Assembly (NCBI RefSeq): GCF_007923355.1
Contig: NZ_VOGO01000004.1
Location: forward strand, 248,001-312,000
Reading direction: 5' to 3'
DNA from: Falsiphaeobacter marinintestinus
Lineage (GTDB): Bacteria; Pseudomonadota; Alphaproteobacteria; Rhodobacterales; Rhodobacteraceae
Length of the DNA: 64,000 nt
A program made the translations under genes and the position numbers. How positions within the stretch are numbered: position 1 is the first letter of the stretch; the number at the start of each line of letters is the position of its first letter. The notes under the pieces were generated by a model, which saw only the letters and a program-made list of their open reading frames with translations, was not told where the DNA came from and searched no databases. Of the stretch, positions 24,542-33,863 are shown in pieces.

Positions 24542-27103
24542 ATGGCAGACCAAACTGGTCCTGACAATATCATTCGCACCCTTCGCCTGCCCTTGATGCT
24601 GACGCGTCTTGGCATGCTGGCCGAGGCGTTTTTACGCGCGTTCTGGCCGTTTATTTCGGTTTTGATGGGGGTTCTGGCGTTTCTGATGCTGGGGCTTCAG
24701 GACAATTTGGCGATCGAAATCACATGGAGCGTCGCGGTTCTGAGCCTGCTTGGGCTGGTGGTGACACTGATTCTGGGCGCGCGCCGATTTAGCTGGCCGA
24801 CACGGGATGCTGCGCTGGATCGCCTGGACGGCACGTTGCAGGGCCATCCGATCCGGACTTTGCTGGACGATCAGGCGATCGGGGCCGATGATCCGGCCTC
24901 GGCGGCGGTCTGGCACGCGCATCAGGCGCGGATGGCGGACCGGGCGGCGCAAGCCAAACCGGCCAAACCCGATCTGCGGCTGGCACCGCGCGATCCGTTT
25001 GCCTTGCGGTATGTGGCGCTTTTGGCGTTGACCGTTGCCTTGGTGTTCGGATCGATCTGGCGTGTTGGATCGGTCAGTGAACTGACGCCGGGTGCAGCGA
25101 ATGCGCTGGCCGGTGGGCCGTCGTGGGAAGGCTGGGTTGAACCGCCGCGCTATACGGGCCGACCGACGATTTACCTGAACGATATTGACGATGCCGGGAT
25201 GGAAATCCCAGAGGGCAGCCGAATTACGCTGCGGTTTTATGGCGAGGTTGGCGCGCTGACGCTGGCTGAAACCGTGTCGGGCCGGGTGGGCGAATTGCCC
25301 TCGGCCTCGGACCCGGAACAGGATTTCACGGCGGCTCAGGCCGGTGAATTGCGGATCGACGGACCCGGCGGGCGCAGTTGGAACGTGGGGCTGATCCCGG
25401 ACATGCCACCCGAAGTTGCTGTCGCGGGCGAAGCCGAAGTGGGCGCTGGTGGCCAGATGACGCTGCCCTTTACGGCGAGCGATGATTATGGGGTACTGGA
25501 AGGCACGGCGCTGATCGCGCTGGATCTGGCAGCGCTGGATCGGCGGTATGGTCTGGCGGTCGATCCGGAACCGCGAGAGGTGTTGAGTGTGCCATTGCCG
25601 ATGCCGATCTCGGGTGATCGGCACGAATTCACCGAAGATCTGATCGAAGATTTTTCACAGCACCCCTGGGCGAACCTGCCGGTTGTGTTCAGCTTGAGTA
25701 TTGAGGACGCAGCGGGACAGATCGGCGAGGCCGAGCCGTTTCACGCCGCTCTGCCAGCGCGGCGGTTCTTTGACCCGATGGCGGCGGCGGTGATCGAACA
25801 GCGCCGCGATCTGTTGTGGTCGCGGGAAAATGCGCCGCGTGTTGCGATGATGTTGCGCGCGATTTCGCACCGGCCAGATGACATTTTCCGGTCAGAAACG
25901 GCCTATTTGCGGTTGCGGGTGATCCTGCGGCGGCTGGAGGCGTTTACCGATCATGGGTTGGCCGTTGAAAAACAGGACGAGATCGCGCAGGCGCTGTGGG
26001 ATCTGGCCATTTTGCTGGAAGATGGCGATCTGGGCGATGCGCTGGAACGCTTGCGTCGCGCGCAGGAACGCCTGTCAGAGGCGATGAAGAACGGCGCGTC
26101 GGATCAGGAAATCGCCGAGTTGATGCAGGAACTGCGCGAGGCAACCGACGATTACATGCGGCAGTTGTCGCGTCAGGCGCAGCAGCAGGGCGATCAGAAC
26201 GGCGAACGCCAGTCCGAGAACAGCAATTCGATGCAGATGACGCAGGACGATCTGCAAAAGATGATGGACCGCATTCAGGAACTGATGGAACAGGGCCGCA
26301 TGGCCGAGGCGCAGCAGGCGTTGCAGGAACTTCAGGAACTGATGGACAACATGCGCGTGACCCAAGGCCAGGGACAGGGCAGCCAGTCCGAAGGCCAACG
26401 CGCCATGGAAGGTCTGGCGGAAACCCTGCGCAATCAGCAGGGGCTGAGCGATCAGGCGTTTCGCGATTTGCAGGAACAGTTCAATCCGGGCGCGCAATCC
26501 GGCCAGAGCCAGGGCAACGAAGGCCGCGATGGCGGACAGGGTCGGGGCCAAAGCCATGATGGAACCGGCGGAGACCAGCAGGGACAGGACGGGGATCAAA
26601 GCGGTGGCGAAGGCGCTTTGGCTGATCGCCAGCAGGCCTTGCGCGATGAATTGAACCGCCAGCAGAACAACATGCCCGGCGAAGGCACCGCTGAAGGCGA
26701 TGCCGCCCGCGACGCGCTGGACCGGGCCGGTCGGGCGATGGAACAGGCCGAGGGCGCATTGCGCCAAGACGATCTGGCCGAGGCGATTGACCGACAGGCC
26801 GAGGCGATGGAAGCGTTGCGGGAAGGGATGCGGTCATTGGGCGAAGCCATGGCGCAGGATCAGCAGAACCAGCAGCAGGGTCAGGGCAATGCCGAAGGCC
26901 AGATGCGGGCGCGCAATGACGATCCGCTGGGCCGCAGCCGGGGCAACAACGGGTCTATCGGCACCGAAGAGGGGCTTTTGCAGGGCGAAGACGTGTATCG
27001 GCGCGCCCGCGAGTTGCTGGACGAAATACGGCGCCGCGCCGGTGACGGCGAACGGCCCGAGATCGAACTGGATTACCTGAAACGACTGCTGGACCGGTTC
27101 TGA
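24542..27103 (+). CDS. TIGR02302 / DUF4175 family large membrane protein
   Basis: 853 residues. Hydrophobic helices lie at about 30-52, 58-80 and 157-175, then a beta-rich periplasmic region (about 195-400). The C-terminal third is helical and low in complexity, with Gln/Gly/Glu-rich stretches (for example QGDQNGERQSENSN and QQNQQQGQGNAEGQ) and heptad-like QELQELMDN segments. This matches the alphaproteobacterial TIGR02302 family, normally encoded after lysA. The function is unknown; a cell-envelope role is inferred from topology. Confidence 0.9.
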   Translation: MADQTGPDNIIRTLRLPLMLTRLGMLAEAFLRAFWPFISVLMGVLAFLMLGLQDNLAIEITWSVAVLSLLGLVVTLILGARRFSWPTRDAALDRLDGTLQGHPIRTLLDDQAIGADDPASAAVWHAHQARMADRAAQAKPAKPDLRLAPRDPFALRYVALLALTVALVFGSIWRVGSVSELTPGAANALAGGPSWEGWVEPPRYTGRPTIYLNDIDDAGMEIPEGSRITLRFYGEVGALTLAETVSGRVGELPSASDPEQDFTAAQAGELRIDGPGGRSWNVGLIPDMPPEVAVAGEAEVGAGGQMTLPFTASDDYGVLEGTALIALDLAALDRRYGLAVDPEPREVLSVPLPMPISGDRHEFTEDLIEDFSQHPWANLPVVFSLSIEDAAGQIGEAEPFHAALPARRFFDPMAAAVIEQRRDLLWSRENAPRVAMMLRAISHRPDDIFRSETAYLRLRVILRRLEAFTDHGLAVEKQDEIAQALWDLAILLEDGDLGDALERLRRAQERLSEAMKNGASDQEIAELMQELREATDDYMRQLSRQAQQQGDQNGERQSENSNSMQMTQDDLQKMMDRIQELMEQGRMAEAQQALQELQELMDNMRVTQGQGQGSQSEGQRAMEGLAETLRNQQGLSDQAFRDLQEQFNPGAQSGQSQGNEGRDGGQGRGQSHDGTGGDQQGQDGDQSGGEGALADRQQALRDELNRQQNNMPGEGTAEGDAARDALDRAGRAMEQAEGALRQDDLAEAIDRQAEAMEALREGMRSLGEAMAQDQQNQQQGQGNAEGQMRARNDDPLGRSRGNNGSIGTEEGLLQGEDVYRRARELLDEIRRRAGDGERPEIELDYLKRLLDRF

Positions 27104-27113
27104 GCGACGCGGA

Positions 27114-27923
27114 TCAGCGCGGGATGGCTGATCCGATCAGATCGTCTAGCCAGTTACGGGCCTGATCAATGACTCCGACATAGGCGTTCAGGATCGAGTT
27201 GACCTGCGGCACCTTTTCGGAAATCAGCGGTGCGTTGGCATAGATCGCGACCAATAGCGCAACGATGATCAGAGCCAGCGCGAAACCACGGGAAAACCCA
27301 CTTTTCTTGCGCGGCGCGACAACGTCGGCCAGCGCCGTGTTACCGGTTTTGGACGGTTCGTTCTGGGTGCGCAGGGTCGAATTGATCTCTTCGATATCCG
27401 GCAAAAGCGAGCGGCGCGACCCGGGGTCGGTGGGTTCGGTCGGTTCGCCGCGCATCATGGCCATGCGGTCGCGCGCCTGTTTGGCGCGTATTGCAGCCTC
27501 GTCGCCGGGAAAATTCTCGAGCCCAAGATCTGCTTGTGTTTCAATCGCGGAGTTTTCTTCGGCGCGCAGCTGGGCTTCGCGCTCGGCTTCTTCGCGCAGA
27601 ATGGACGACACGGAATTGTCCAGTTCCTGCCGTTCGCCAACCGGGTTTGGTGCCGGGTCAGCCAGATCGGGCTGCCGGGGTTCGGGCTCTGGCTCTGGCT
27701 CTGGCGCGGTTTCGGGCTCTGGTTCGGATGGGTCCGGAACAGGGGTGAAATCTGGCTCGGACTCGACCTCGGACTCCGGCTCAGGCTGTTCTTGAGGGTG
27801 GTCCGGGTGGGGTTGAAACCACGTGTTGCCGCAGTTCGAACACTGCACGTCCCGCCCTTCGGTCGGAACGACACCCTCGGGAACCTCGTATTGGGCCCCA
27901 CAATTCGGACATGTCAGACGCAT
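27114..27923 (-). CDS. MJ0042-type zinc-ribbon membrane protein
   Basis: 269 residues. The N-terminal zinc ribbon has Cys5-x2-Cys8 and Cys28-x2-Cys31 (CPNCGAQYEVPEG, QCSNCGNTW). A Pro/Glu-rich acidic linker follows (EPEPETAPEPEPEPEPR), then a single transmembrane helix (FALALIIVALLVAIYA) and a short periplasmic tail. The architecture is typical of alphaproteobacterial zinc-ribbon proteins of unknown role. It is convergent with the TIGR02302 gene and divergent from ftsE. Confidence 0.85.
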   Translation of the reverse strand: MRLTCPNCGAQYEVPEGVVPTEGRDVQCSNCGNTWFQPHPDHPQEQPEPESEVESEPDFTPVPDPSEPEPETAPEPEPEPEPRQPDLADPAPNPVGERQELDNSVSSILREEAEREAQLRAEENSAIETQADLGLENFPGDEAAIRAKQARDRMAMMRGEPTEPTDPGSRRSLLPDIEEINSTLRTQNEPSKTGNTALADVVAPRKKSGFSRGFALALIIVALLVAIYANAPLISEKVPQVNSILNAYVGVIDQARNWLDDLIGSAIPR

Positions 27924-28106
27924 GTGCTGCTCCTATCCCCAATGCCTACCAGTATTTTCTTTTTCAGCGATCATATGCGCTCGCGGGAACTGCGGGAAGG
28001 GGAATTTATGGCAAGATCGCGCGACATGGGGTTTCGTGCAACGCTCAGCCCATTGAAAAGGGGGCTTTGCTGAGGCACAAGGTGGCGAGAGTGTCAGGGG
28101 GCAACC

Positions 28107-28784
28107 GTGATCGAGCTGGACAATGTGGGCTATAGCTATGGCGGCGGAGAGCTGCTGAGTGACGTTTCGGTGCGCCTTGCGCCCGGATCGTTCCATTTTC
28201 TGACCGGCCCGTCGGGGTCCGGCAAAACCACCCTGATGAAGCTTTGCTATGGGGCGCTGCTGCCGACATCGGGCACGGTGCGGGCCTTTGACGCAGATAT
28301 GCGCACCCGTGACCGGGACGAGATGGCGATGATGCGCCGCCGGATCGGCGTGGTGCACCAGGATTGCCGCTTTCTTGACCATTTGCCGCTGGCCGACAAT
28401 ATCGCGCTGCCGCTGATGGTGTCGGGACATGACATGGGGCAGGAAAACGCCAATCTGCGCGAATTGATGAATTGGGTGGGCCTTTCGGATCGGGCAGATG
28501 CTTTACCGCCTGAATTGTCTGGCGGGGAACGTCAACGCGCCGCGTTGGCCCGCGCCCTGATCATGTCGCCGGATGTTGTGCTGGCAGATGAACCGACGGG
28601 CAATGTCGACTGGGAAATGTCGCAGCGGCTGTTGCAGTTGCTGCTGGAGCTGAACCGGATGGGCAAAGCGGTGCTGATCGCCAGCCACGATTTGGGACTG
28701 ATCCGCGCGGCCAAGGCGCATGTGCAGGCCAGGGTTTTGCGGATTTCGAACCGGCAGCTACACTTGGCGGGGGCGGATTTGTGA
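28107..28784 (+). CDS. ftsE: Cell division ATP-binding protein FtsE
   Basis: 225-residue ABC ATPase of the divisome. Walker A GPSGSGKTT, signature LSGGERQRAALARAL, Walker B VVLADEPTGNVD, and an HDL switch histidine. With FtsX it controls peptidoglycan hydrolase activation at the septum. GTG start at 28107 with AGGGGG upstream; its stop overlaps the GTG of ftsX (GTGA). Confidence 0.94.
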   Translation: MIELDNVGYSYGGGELLSDVSVRLAPGSFHFLTGPSGSGKTTLMKLCYGALLPTSGTVRAFDADMRTRDRDEMAMMRRRIGVVHQDCRFLDHLPLADNIALPLMVSGHDMGQENANLRELMNWVGLSDRADALPPELSGGERQRAALARALIMSPDVVLADEPTGNVDWEMSQRLLQLLLELNRMGKAVLIASHDLGLIRAAKAHVQARVLRISNRQLHLAGADL

Positions 28785-29680
28785 GCAAGGGAACGATCCG
28801 AAATTTCCTGATCGGCGACGCGCAGGCCGACCGTATGGTGCCGCCCAGCGGGTTTACCGCGCGGCTGACCTTGTTCGTTTCGGGCGCGATGGCGTTTCTG
28901 ACCGTGTTTGCCTTGGCGTTGTCATTGGCATCGGGGCGATTGGCGGATCGCTGGGCTGACGAACTGGCCCGCAGTGCGACCTTGCGGATTTCGGCCCCAT
29001 CCGGTCAGTTGGCAGCGCAGACCAAGGTGGCCCTGACCATTCTGGAGCAGACGCCGGGGGTGGCCAGTGCCCGCGCGCTGAGTGTGGAAGAACAGGCCGC
29101 ACTGTTGGCCCCTTGGTTCGGGTTGGATCTTCCGCTGGATGATTTGCCGATCCCGCAACTGATCGAAATCATCGCCGCAGACCCTGGATACGATGTGCGA
29201 GGCCTGACCTTACGGCTGAGCACCGAAGTCCCGGGCGCGGTACTGGATGATCACACGCGCTGGCGCGAACCTCTGGTGGCTGCGGCCAACAGCTTGCGCC
29301 GGTTGGGCTGGATCTCGATCGGGTTGCTGGGCGGTGCGATGGCGGCGATGATCACCTTGGCCGCGCAATCGTCGCTGGCGGCGAATGCGCAGGTGATCGA
29401 GGTGCTGCGGCTGGTCGGCGCGCGCGACCGCTATATCGCCGGGGCATTTGTACGCCGGTTCACCATCCGGGCCCTGATCGGCGCGGCTGTGGGCGTGGTG
29501 ATTGGCATGGCTGGTGTCTTGCTGATGCCAGCGGCGTCAGACGAGGGCGGGTTTCTGACCGGGCTTGGATTTCAGGGCTGGGGGTGGCTGTTGCCGCTGT
29601 TGATCCCGACACTGGGCGGGGTTGTCGCCTTTATCGCCACATGGCTGGCGGCGCGCAGTACATTGAGGGAGCTTGCCTGA
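28781..29680 (+). CDS. ftsX: Cell division protein FtsX
   Basis: 299-residue permease-like partner of FtsE. Four transmembrane helices (about 30-50, 175-197, 225-245, 265-285) and an extracytoplasmic loop between helices 1 and 2 that in this family contacts murein hydrolase activators. LRLVGARDRYIAGAFVRRF is the conserved FtsX C-terminal motif. GTG start overlaps ftsE; one-base overlap with plsC. Confidence 0.92.
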   Translation: MSKGTIRNFLIGDAQADRMVPPSGFTARLTLFVSGAMAFLTVFALALSLASGRLADRWADELARSATLRISAPSGQLAAQTKVALTILEQTPGVASARALSVEEQAALLAPWFGLDLPLDDLPIPQLIEIIAADPGYDVRGLTLRLSTEVPGAVLDDHTRWREPLVAAANSLRRLGWISIGLLGGAMAAMITLAAQSSLAANAQVIEVLRLVGARDRYIAGAFVRRFTIRALIGAAVGVVIGMAGVLLMPAASDEGGFLTGLGFQGWGWLLPLLIPTLGGVVAFIATWLAARSTLRELA

Positions 29681-30420
29681 TGACCAAGGCGATCCAATGG
29701 GCCCGGTCCGTGATCTTCGAGATCGTGATCTATGTGTTCATGGCGGTGCTGGGCATCATGTTCTTTCCCTACGCGCTGATTGCCAAGAAGGGCGCGCTGA
29801 CGGCGTGCAAGATTTATGCCCGCACGGTGATCTGGATGGCAGGCTGGATGGTCGGCATCAAAACCGAAGTGCGGGGACGCGTGCCCGACACCGAAACGCT
29901 GGTCGCCGCCAAACACCAGTCATTCTTTGATATTCTGATCATTTTCAACGCCTTGCCGCAGCCCAAGTTCATCATGAAGCGCGAATTGCTTTGGGTGCCG
30001 TTTATCGGCCTTTATGCCAAGCGTCTGGGCTGTATCCCGGTGGATCGGGGCCGCAAGGGCGCGGCGATTGCCAAGATGGTGCAGGATGTTGCGAAGGAAT
30101 TCGAAGAACCCGGGCAGCTGGTGATTTACCCTCAGGGCACCCGCGTGGCGCCGGGAACCAACAAATCATACAAGGTTGGCAGTGCCGTTCTGTACGAAGG
30201 TCTGGGCGAAGATTGTTATCCGGTGGCGCTGAACGTGGGTCTGTTCTGGCCGCGCAAGGGTATCCTGCGCAATCCGGGTCTGGCCGTGGTCGAATTTCTG
30301 GACCCTCTGCCGGCGGGCATGCCGAAAGGCGCCTTTATGGCCGAGCTGGAACAACGGGTGGAAACCCGGTCGAATGAGCTGATGCGGGAAGCGGGGTTTG
30401 CTCCGGATGGATTTCATTAA
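29680..30420 (+). CDS. plsC: 1-acyl-sn-glycerol-3-phosphate acyltransferase
   Basis: 246-residue membrane acyltransferase that converts lysophosphatidate to phosphatidate. The N-terminal hydrophobic helix (IFEIVIYVFMAVLGIMFF) is followed by the HX4D motif (KHQSFFD) and the YPQGTR motif. ATG 29680 overlaps the ftsX stop, placing it in the ftsE-ftsX-plsC operon. Confidence 0.93.
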   Translation: MTKAIQWARSVIFEIVIYVFMAVLGIMFFPYALIAKKGALTACKIYARTVIWMAGWMVGIKTEVRGRVPDTETLVAAKHQSFFDILIIFNALPQPKFIMKRELLWVPFIGLYAKRLGCIPVDRGRKGAAIAKMVQDVAKEFEEPGQLVIYPQGTRVAPGTNKSYKVGSAVLYEGLGEDCYPVALNVGLFWPRKGILRNPGLAVVEFLDPLPAGMPKGAFMAELEQRVETRSNELMREAGFAPDGFH

Positions 30421-31012
30421 GGATATCGAAACGCTTGAGGCGCAGTATGGAACGCCGGGTGAGGCGTCTTTGCGCAAAGTCGCGCGGCGTATGACCCCGG
30501 CCTATCGGCGTTGGATCATGACATCGCGGCTGTGTGTGCTGAGCACGGTGGGGCCCGAAGGTACCGATGCCACGCCAAGGGGCGATGATGGGCCGGTGGT
30601 TTTGGAACTGGATCCTGGCACGCTGGCCATGCCGGATTGGCGTGGCAATAACCGATTGGACTCGCTGCGCAATATCGTGCGGGACGATCGAGTGTCGCTG
30701 ATGTTTTTTGTACCCGGGTCCAACACGGTCATCCGGGTGAACGGGACGGCTCAGCTGACGGTTGATGAGTCTTTGCGCGGGCGGTTCGAAAAGAAGGGCA
30801 GGCTGCCCGCGACGGTTATCGTTATCAAGATTACCGAGATCTATTCGCAATGTGCCCGGGCGCTGTTGCGGGCCGGGACATGGGTGTCAGGCGATCAAAG
30901 CGAAGGTTTGCCGACAGCGGGTGATATCCTGGCCGAGCTGACCGATGGCGAAGTTGGTGGCGAATCCTATGATCGGGAATGGGCGCCAAGGGCGTCCAAG
31001 ACGCTGTGGTAG
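30407..31012 (+). CDS. PPOX-class FMN-dependent flavoprotein, MSMEG_1061 type
   Basis: 201 residues from ATG 30407, overlapping plsC by 14 bp. The split-barrel fold of pyridoxamine-phosphate-oxidase-like proteins is suggested by CVLSTVGPEGTDATPRGD, IPDW/NRLDSLRNIV-type and FFVPGSNTVIRVNG segments, and the long C-terminal helical part matches the MSMEG_1061 subgroup. Members bind FMN or F420-type cofactors; the physiological reaction is unknown. Confidence 0.8.
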   Translation: MDFIKDIETLEAQYGTPGEASLRKVARRMTPAYRRWIMTSRLCVLSTVGPEGTDATPRGDDGPVVLELDPGTLAMPDWRGNNRLDSLRNIVRDDRVSLMFFVPGSNTVIRVNGTAQLTVDESLRGRFEKKGRLPATVIVIKITEIYSQCARALLRAGTWVSGDQSEGLPTAGDILAELTDGEVGGESYDREWAPRASKTLW

Positions 31013-31013
31013 G

Positions 31014-31379
31014 TCACTGATCGACGGGTTTGGTTACGGGTGAGGGCACCATCGGCGTCGGCGTTTGACCGGGTTTCATGATGTGCGCCCATGCGATCAG
31101 GCCGAGGATCAGCAAGACCAGCCCCAAAGCCAGTAATCCGGGGATGCGGGCCAGCCACCGCAGTGCCCCCGCGGCCCACGAGCGCGCCGCCATCCACAGC
31201 ATCAGGGCGATTATGGCGGCCACCGTCTGCCAGCCGACAAATCCCGAGACCCGATTCAACCCACGGGTCAAGCCGTCACCGGTGGCATCGGTCAGCAACA
31301 GCTGCCAAAGCGACGTGGCATAGGCCGCAGCCCACAGCGCCAGAAGTACCCAGAACAAGACAACAGGTCGTTGCATCAT
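31014..31379 (-). CDS. Hypothetical three-helix membrane protein
   Basis: 121 residues with three transmembrane helices (VLFWVLLALWAAAYATSLW, TVAAIIALMLWMA, IPGLLALGLVLLILGLIAW) and a short Pro/Thr-rich tail. No family recognised. Stop one base from the convergent PPOX gene stop. Upstream, 31380-31499 is a divergent promoter region shared with the OmpA-like gene; it holds a GCTTGG-containing hairpin near 31404-31425. Confidence 0.65.
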   Translation of the reverse strand: MMQRPVVLFWVLLALWAAAYATSLWQLLLTDATGDGLTRGLNRVSGFVGWQTVAAIIALMLWMAARSWAAGALRWLARIPGLLALGLVLLILGLIAWAHIMKPGQTPTPMVPSPVTKPVDQ

Positions 31380-31499
31380 GACCTCCTGCTGTCAGGATAT
31401 CCCGCTTGGGCGCGGTGCGCCAAGCCCGGAAAAAAGTTGATGACTCGCCGATCGGGTTCTAGCCTGTGATCCCATAGTGACACAGCGAGGGGGCGTGAC

Positions 31500-32735
31500 A
31501 TGTTTGGGCGGCTGACGGGTATCGTGGCGGGGCTTGTGATGGCAAGCGGGTTGGCGGCACAGGATCACGCCACCGAGCCTGATCTGTTGACGCTGGCCAG
31601 CGGTGCGGTGCTGGTGTCGGCCAGTGTCGATCCGGCGACGGCGCTGGCGTTGACTGACGGAGACCCGGCCAGCAACTGGGACACCTCGACCAAGAAATTT
31701 CCGCCGCCCTACAGCTTTGTGTTTGAACTGATCGCGCCTGCCGAATTGACGGCTGTGGGCCTGCATGGCGCAGGTCCCCGGCCCGGAGGCGTTCAGGGCG
31801 GGTCGGCCGGGTTTGTGCGTGTTGCAGGATCGAACGAGGGCCCGGATCAGGGATATCAGGAGCTTACCCGGTTCAAGGCGGCGCCAGAAGGTGCCACGCT
31901 GGCTGATATCGCACCGGGCATGCCGATACGCTGGTTGCGGTTCACGGTTGAGGGGCCGCAAACGCCAGAGGCAGCATGGGTATATTTTTCCGAAGTCATC
32001 GCCCATGGCACGCTGACGCCTCCGACCGACCCCGACCGGTTTACGGGCGTCTTTCAGAGCGGGCGCAAGGATTTCATCGAGCTGCATCAGGACGGCGATT
32101 TGCTGAGCGGATGCTATTTGGAAAACAGCGGTCTCAGCACAGGGACGCTAAGCGGCGCGGTTCAGTCGGGTGTGGCGCTGCTGTCCTGGACATCCGATCA
32201 AGGGATCGTTGGCACGGCGTTTCTGACGCGCGACAGTACCGGCGCGCTGACAGGGGCCAAGTACCGGCACCGCAGCCGCAAGGTTTGGGGTGGTCCGGTT
32301 GCGCCGGAGGGCACGATTACCCCCTGCAGCCCCGAATCGGTGGCTGCTGAAACGCCAGAAGTCCCAGTCGACCCGATTGTGAAAGCGTTGGAAGACCTGG
32401 GCGAGGTGCGGATTTATGGCATCCATTTCGAATATGACAGCGATGTGCCGAAACCCTCCGCGTTGCCTGCGTTGCGGCGGTTGCTGGCCGCTTTGCAGAG
32501 CGCGCCCGCGCTGAATGTGGATATCGAAGGGCATACCGATGCGGATGGCGACGATGGTTACAATCAGAACCTGTCAGATCGTCGGGCGGCGGCCGTCGTT
32601 ACGTGGCTGGTCGAGAACGGCATCGACGCTGCGCGGCTGGGGGCTGTCGGGAAGGGCGAAAGCGCCCCGGTTGCCAGCAACACGACGGCTGATGGCAAAG
32701 CGCTGAACAGGCGGGTCGAGGTGCGGCGGCGCTAG
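31500..32735 (+). CDS. OmpA-family protein with discoidin-like N-terminal domain
   Basis: 411 residues: signal peptide (about 1-20), a beta-rich domain at about 25-180 (NWDTSTKKFPPPYSFVFEL, WLRFTVEG) that looks like an F5/8 type C or discoidin-like sandwich, a middle beta region, and the C-terminal OmpA peptidoglycan-binding domain (about 305-411: IEGHTDADGDDGYNQNLSDRR, RLGAVGKGE). The protein is probably anchored to the murein. Convergent with nat, four-base overlap. The start ATG 31500 has GAGGGG upstream. Confidence 0.85.
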   Translation: MFGRLTGIVAGLVMASGLAAQDHATEPDLLTLASGAVLVSASVDPATALALTDGDPASNWDTSTKKFPPPYSFVFELIAPAELTAVGLHGAGPRPGGVQGGSAGFVRVAGSNEGPDQGYQELTRFKAAPEGATLADIAPGMPIRWLRFTVEGPQTPEAAWVYFSEVIAHGTLTPPTDPDRFTGVFQSGRKDFIELHQDGDLLSGCYLENSGLSTGTLSGAVQSGVALLSWTSDQGIVGTAFLTRDSTGALTGAKYRHRSRKVWGGPVAPEGTITPCSPESVAAETPEVPVDPIVKALEDLGEVRIYGIHFEYDSDVPKPSALPALRRLLAALQSAPALNVDIEGHTDADGDDGYNQNLSDRRAAAVVTWLVENGIDAARLGAVGKGESAPVASNTTADGKALNRRVEVRRR

Positions 32736-33535
32736 GCGGTTGACAGTTTGGTCCAGACCCGGTCGACGGTTGCCGGATCAAAGGTCAGGCCAAGCCGTTT
32801 GATCAGGGCGATAAGGTCGGATTTGTCTGCGATCTTTCGGCGGTCTTCCTGCCCGGCGGTCTGGATCGTCACATCGCGCCCGAAGACGCCGATGCGGGTG
32901 TCGCCATCGAACCCGGCCAGCATCAGGTTGTTTGGAAACGGCATCTGATCCCACACCGCGCAAAGATGATTGGCCCCGGCGATGTCCCACGGACCGACAA
33001 ACGCCTCATCAAAAGCATAGAGCGCAGTCCATGCGTCTTGCGATTGTTTTTCAAGCACGTGCTCTCCGGTCAGGTCGTCCCAGCGCAGCCGGTAGAGCCC
33101 GGTAGGCGTCTCTTGGGGGGCGTCGTGGTTGATCTGCAAGGGCACCAGTGACCCCGGGCCGCCAAAGCCGGTATCGGCGAGCCATCTGACGCCATCAATG
33201 GTGACTTGCTGGACAAGGTGGCTGCGCGGGCCGCCCAGCGGAGAGACCCGGCGCACGCGGCCAAGGCGTTGGATCGTTTCGAAGCCAAGCGCCTGCAAGG
33301 CCGCGCCAAACAGCGTGTTGAGTTCAAAACAATATCCGCCCCGGCGGTCGTGCACGGTCTTGTCAAAGATCGCCTGCGGCGTCAGGTCGGGGATGAGGCC
33401 CAGATAGGGATCGACGCTTTCGAACGGGATCGCGCGCAGCTGTGCAACCTGAAGCGCGCGCAGCCCGTCTGCCGTGCAAGGCACGTCCGTCAGGCCGATC
33501 CGGGCCAGATAGGCGTTTAGGTCAAAGGGGGTCAT
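32732..33535 (-). CDS. nat: Arylamine N-acetyltransferase
   Basis: 267 residues with the NAT catalytic triad: Cys69 in RRGGYCFELN, His106 in PRSHLV and Asp121 in LADTGFGG. It transfers acetyl from acetyl-CoA to arylamines or arylhydrazines; the native substrate in this organism is unknown. Convergent with the OmpA-like gene. The 33536-33612 region upstream of it holds a strong hairpin and the end of a decayed lpd copy. Confidence 0.9.
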   Translation of the reverse strand: MTPFDLNAYLARIGLTDVPCTADGLRALQVAQLRAIPFESVDPYLGLIPDLTPQAIFDKTVHDRRGGYCFELNTLFGAALQALGFETIQRLGRVRRVSPLGGPRSHLVQQVTIDGVRWLADTGFGGPGSLVPLQINHDAPQETPTGLYRLRWDDLTGEHVLEKQSQDAWTALYAFDEAFVGPWDIAGANHLCAVWDQMPFPNNLMLAGFDGDTRIGVFGRDVTIQTAGQEDRRKIADKSDLIALIKRLGLTFDPATVDRVWTKLSTA

Positions 33536-33581
33536 AGGGTCTCCTTGCCGCCAAGGTGCGGGGCAGGGAGAGGAAGGTCAA

Positions 33582-33608
33582 GCGCCGGGCAGAAGGCCCG
33601 CCCGGCGC
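33582..33608. other. 9-bp hairpin bordering the lpd duplicate
   Basis: GCGCCGGGC and GCCCGGCGC form a perfect 9-bp stem with a nine-base loop. It lies just beyond the 3' end of the decayed lpd fragment, a place equivalent to the hairpin that follows intact lpd, so it may be the original terminator. Confidence 0.5.
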
Positions 33609-33612
33609 ATTG

Positions 33613-33747
33613 GATCACGCGTGGATCGGACCGTCGCCACAGGCCAGTGCGGCCTCGCGTACAGCTTCTGAATAGGTCGGGTGCGCGTGGCAAGTCAGGG
33701 CGAGATCTTCGGCAGAGGCGCCGAGCTAGATGGCGACGCAGATCTCG
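33613..33747 (-). pseudogene. Decayed duplicate of the lpd 3' end
   Basis: 135 bp aligning without gaps to 34507-34641 (the last 44 codons of lpd and its stop) at an offset of exactly 894 bp, with 10 mismatches. An in-frame TAG (33728-33726) replaces a Glu codon, and homology stops at 33747, so there is no functional product. The copy lies in the same orientation as lpd with one hypothetical gene between. A 328-bp gap (33536-33863) contains this remnant, the adjoining hairpin and a second small hairpin (GCCGTC-TTT-GACGGC, 33786-33800), and nothing else I recognise. Confidence 0.88.
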
Positions 33748-33863
33748 CAGGTCAAATCGTTGTTTCCGTGGCCAATGATTTGTTCGCCGTCTTTGACGGC
33801 CTGAAACTTGAAAGAGCTGTTAGTAGCGAAATTTCCCTTTAGGCAATGTTCTCATGAAGCGGC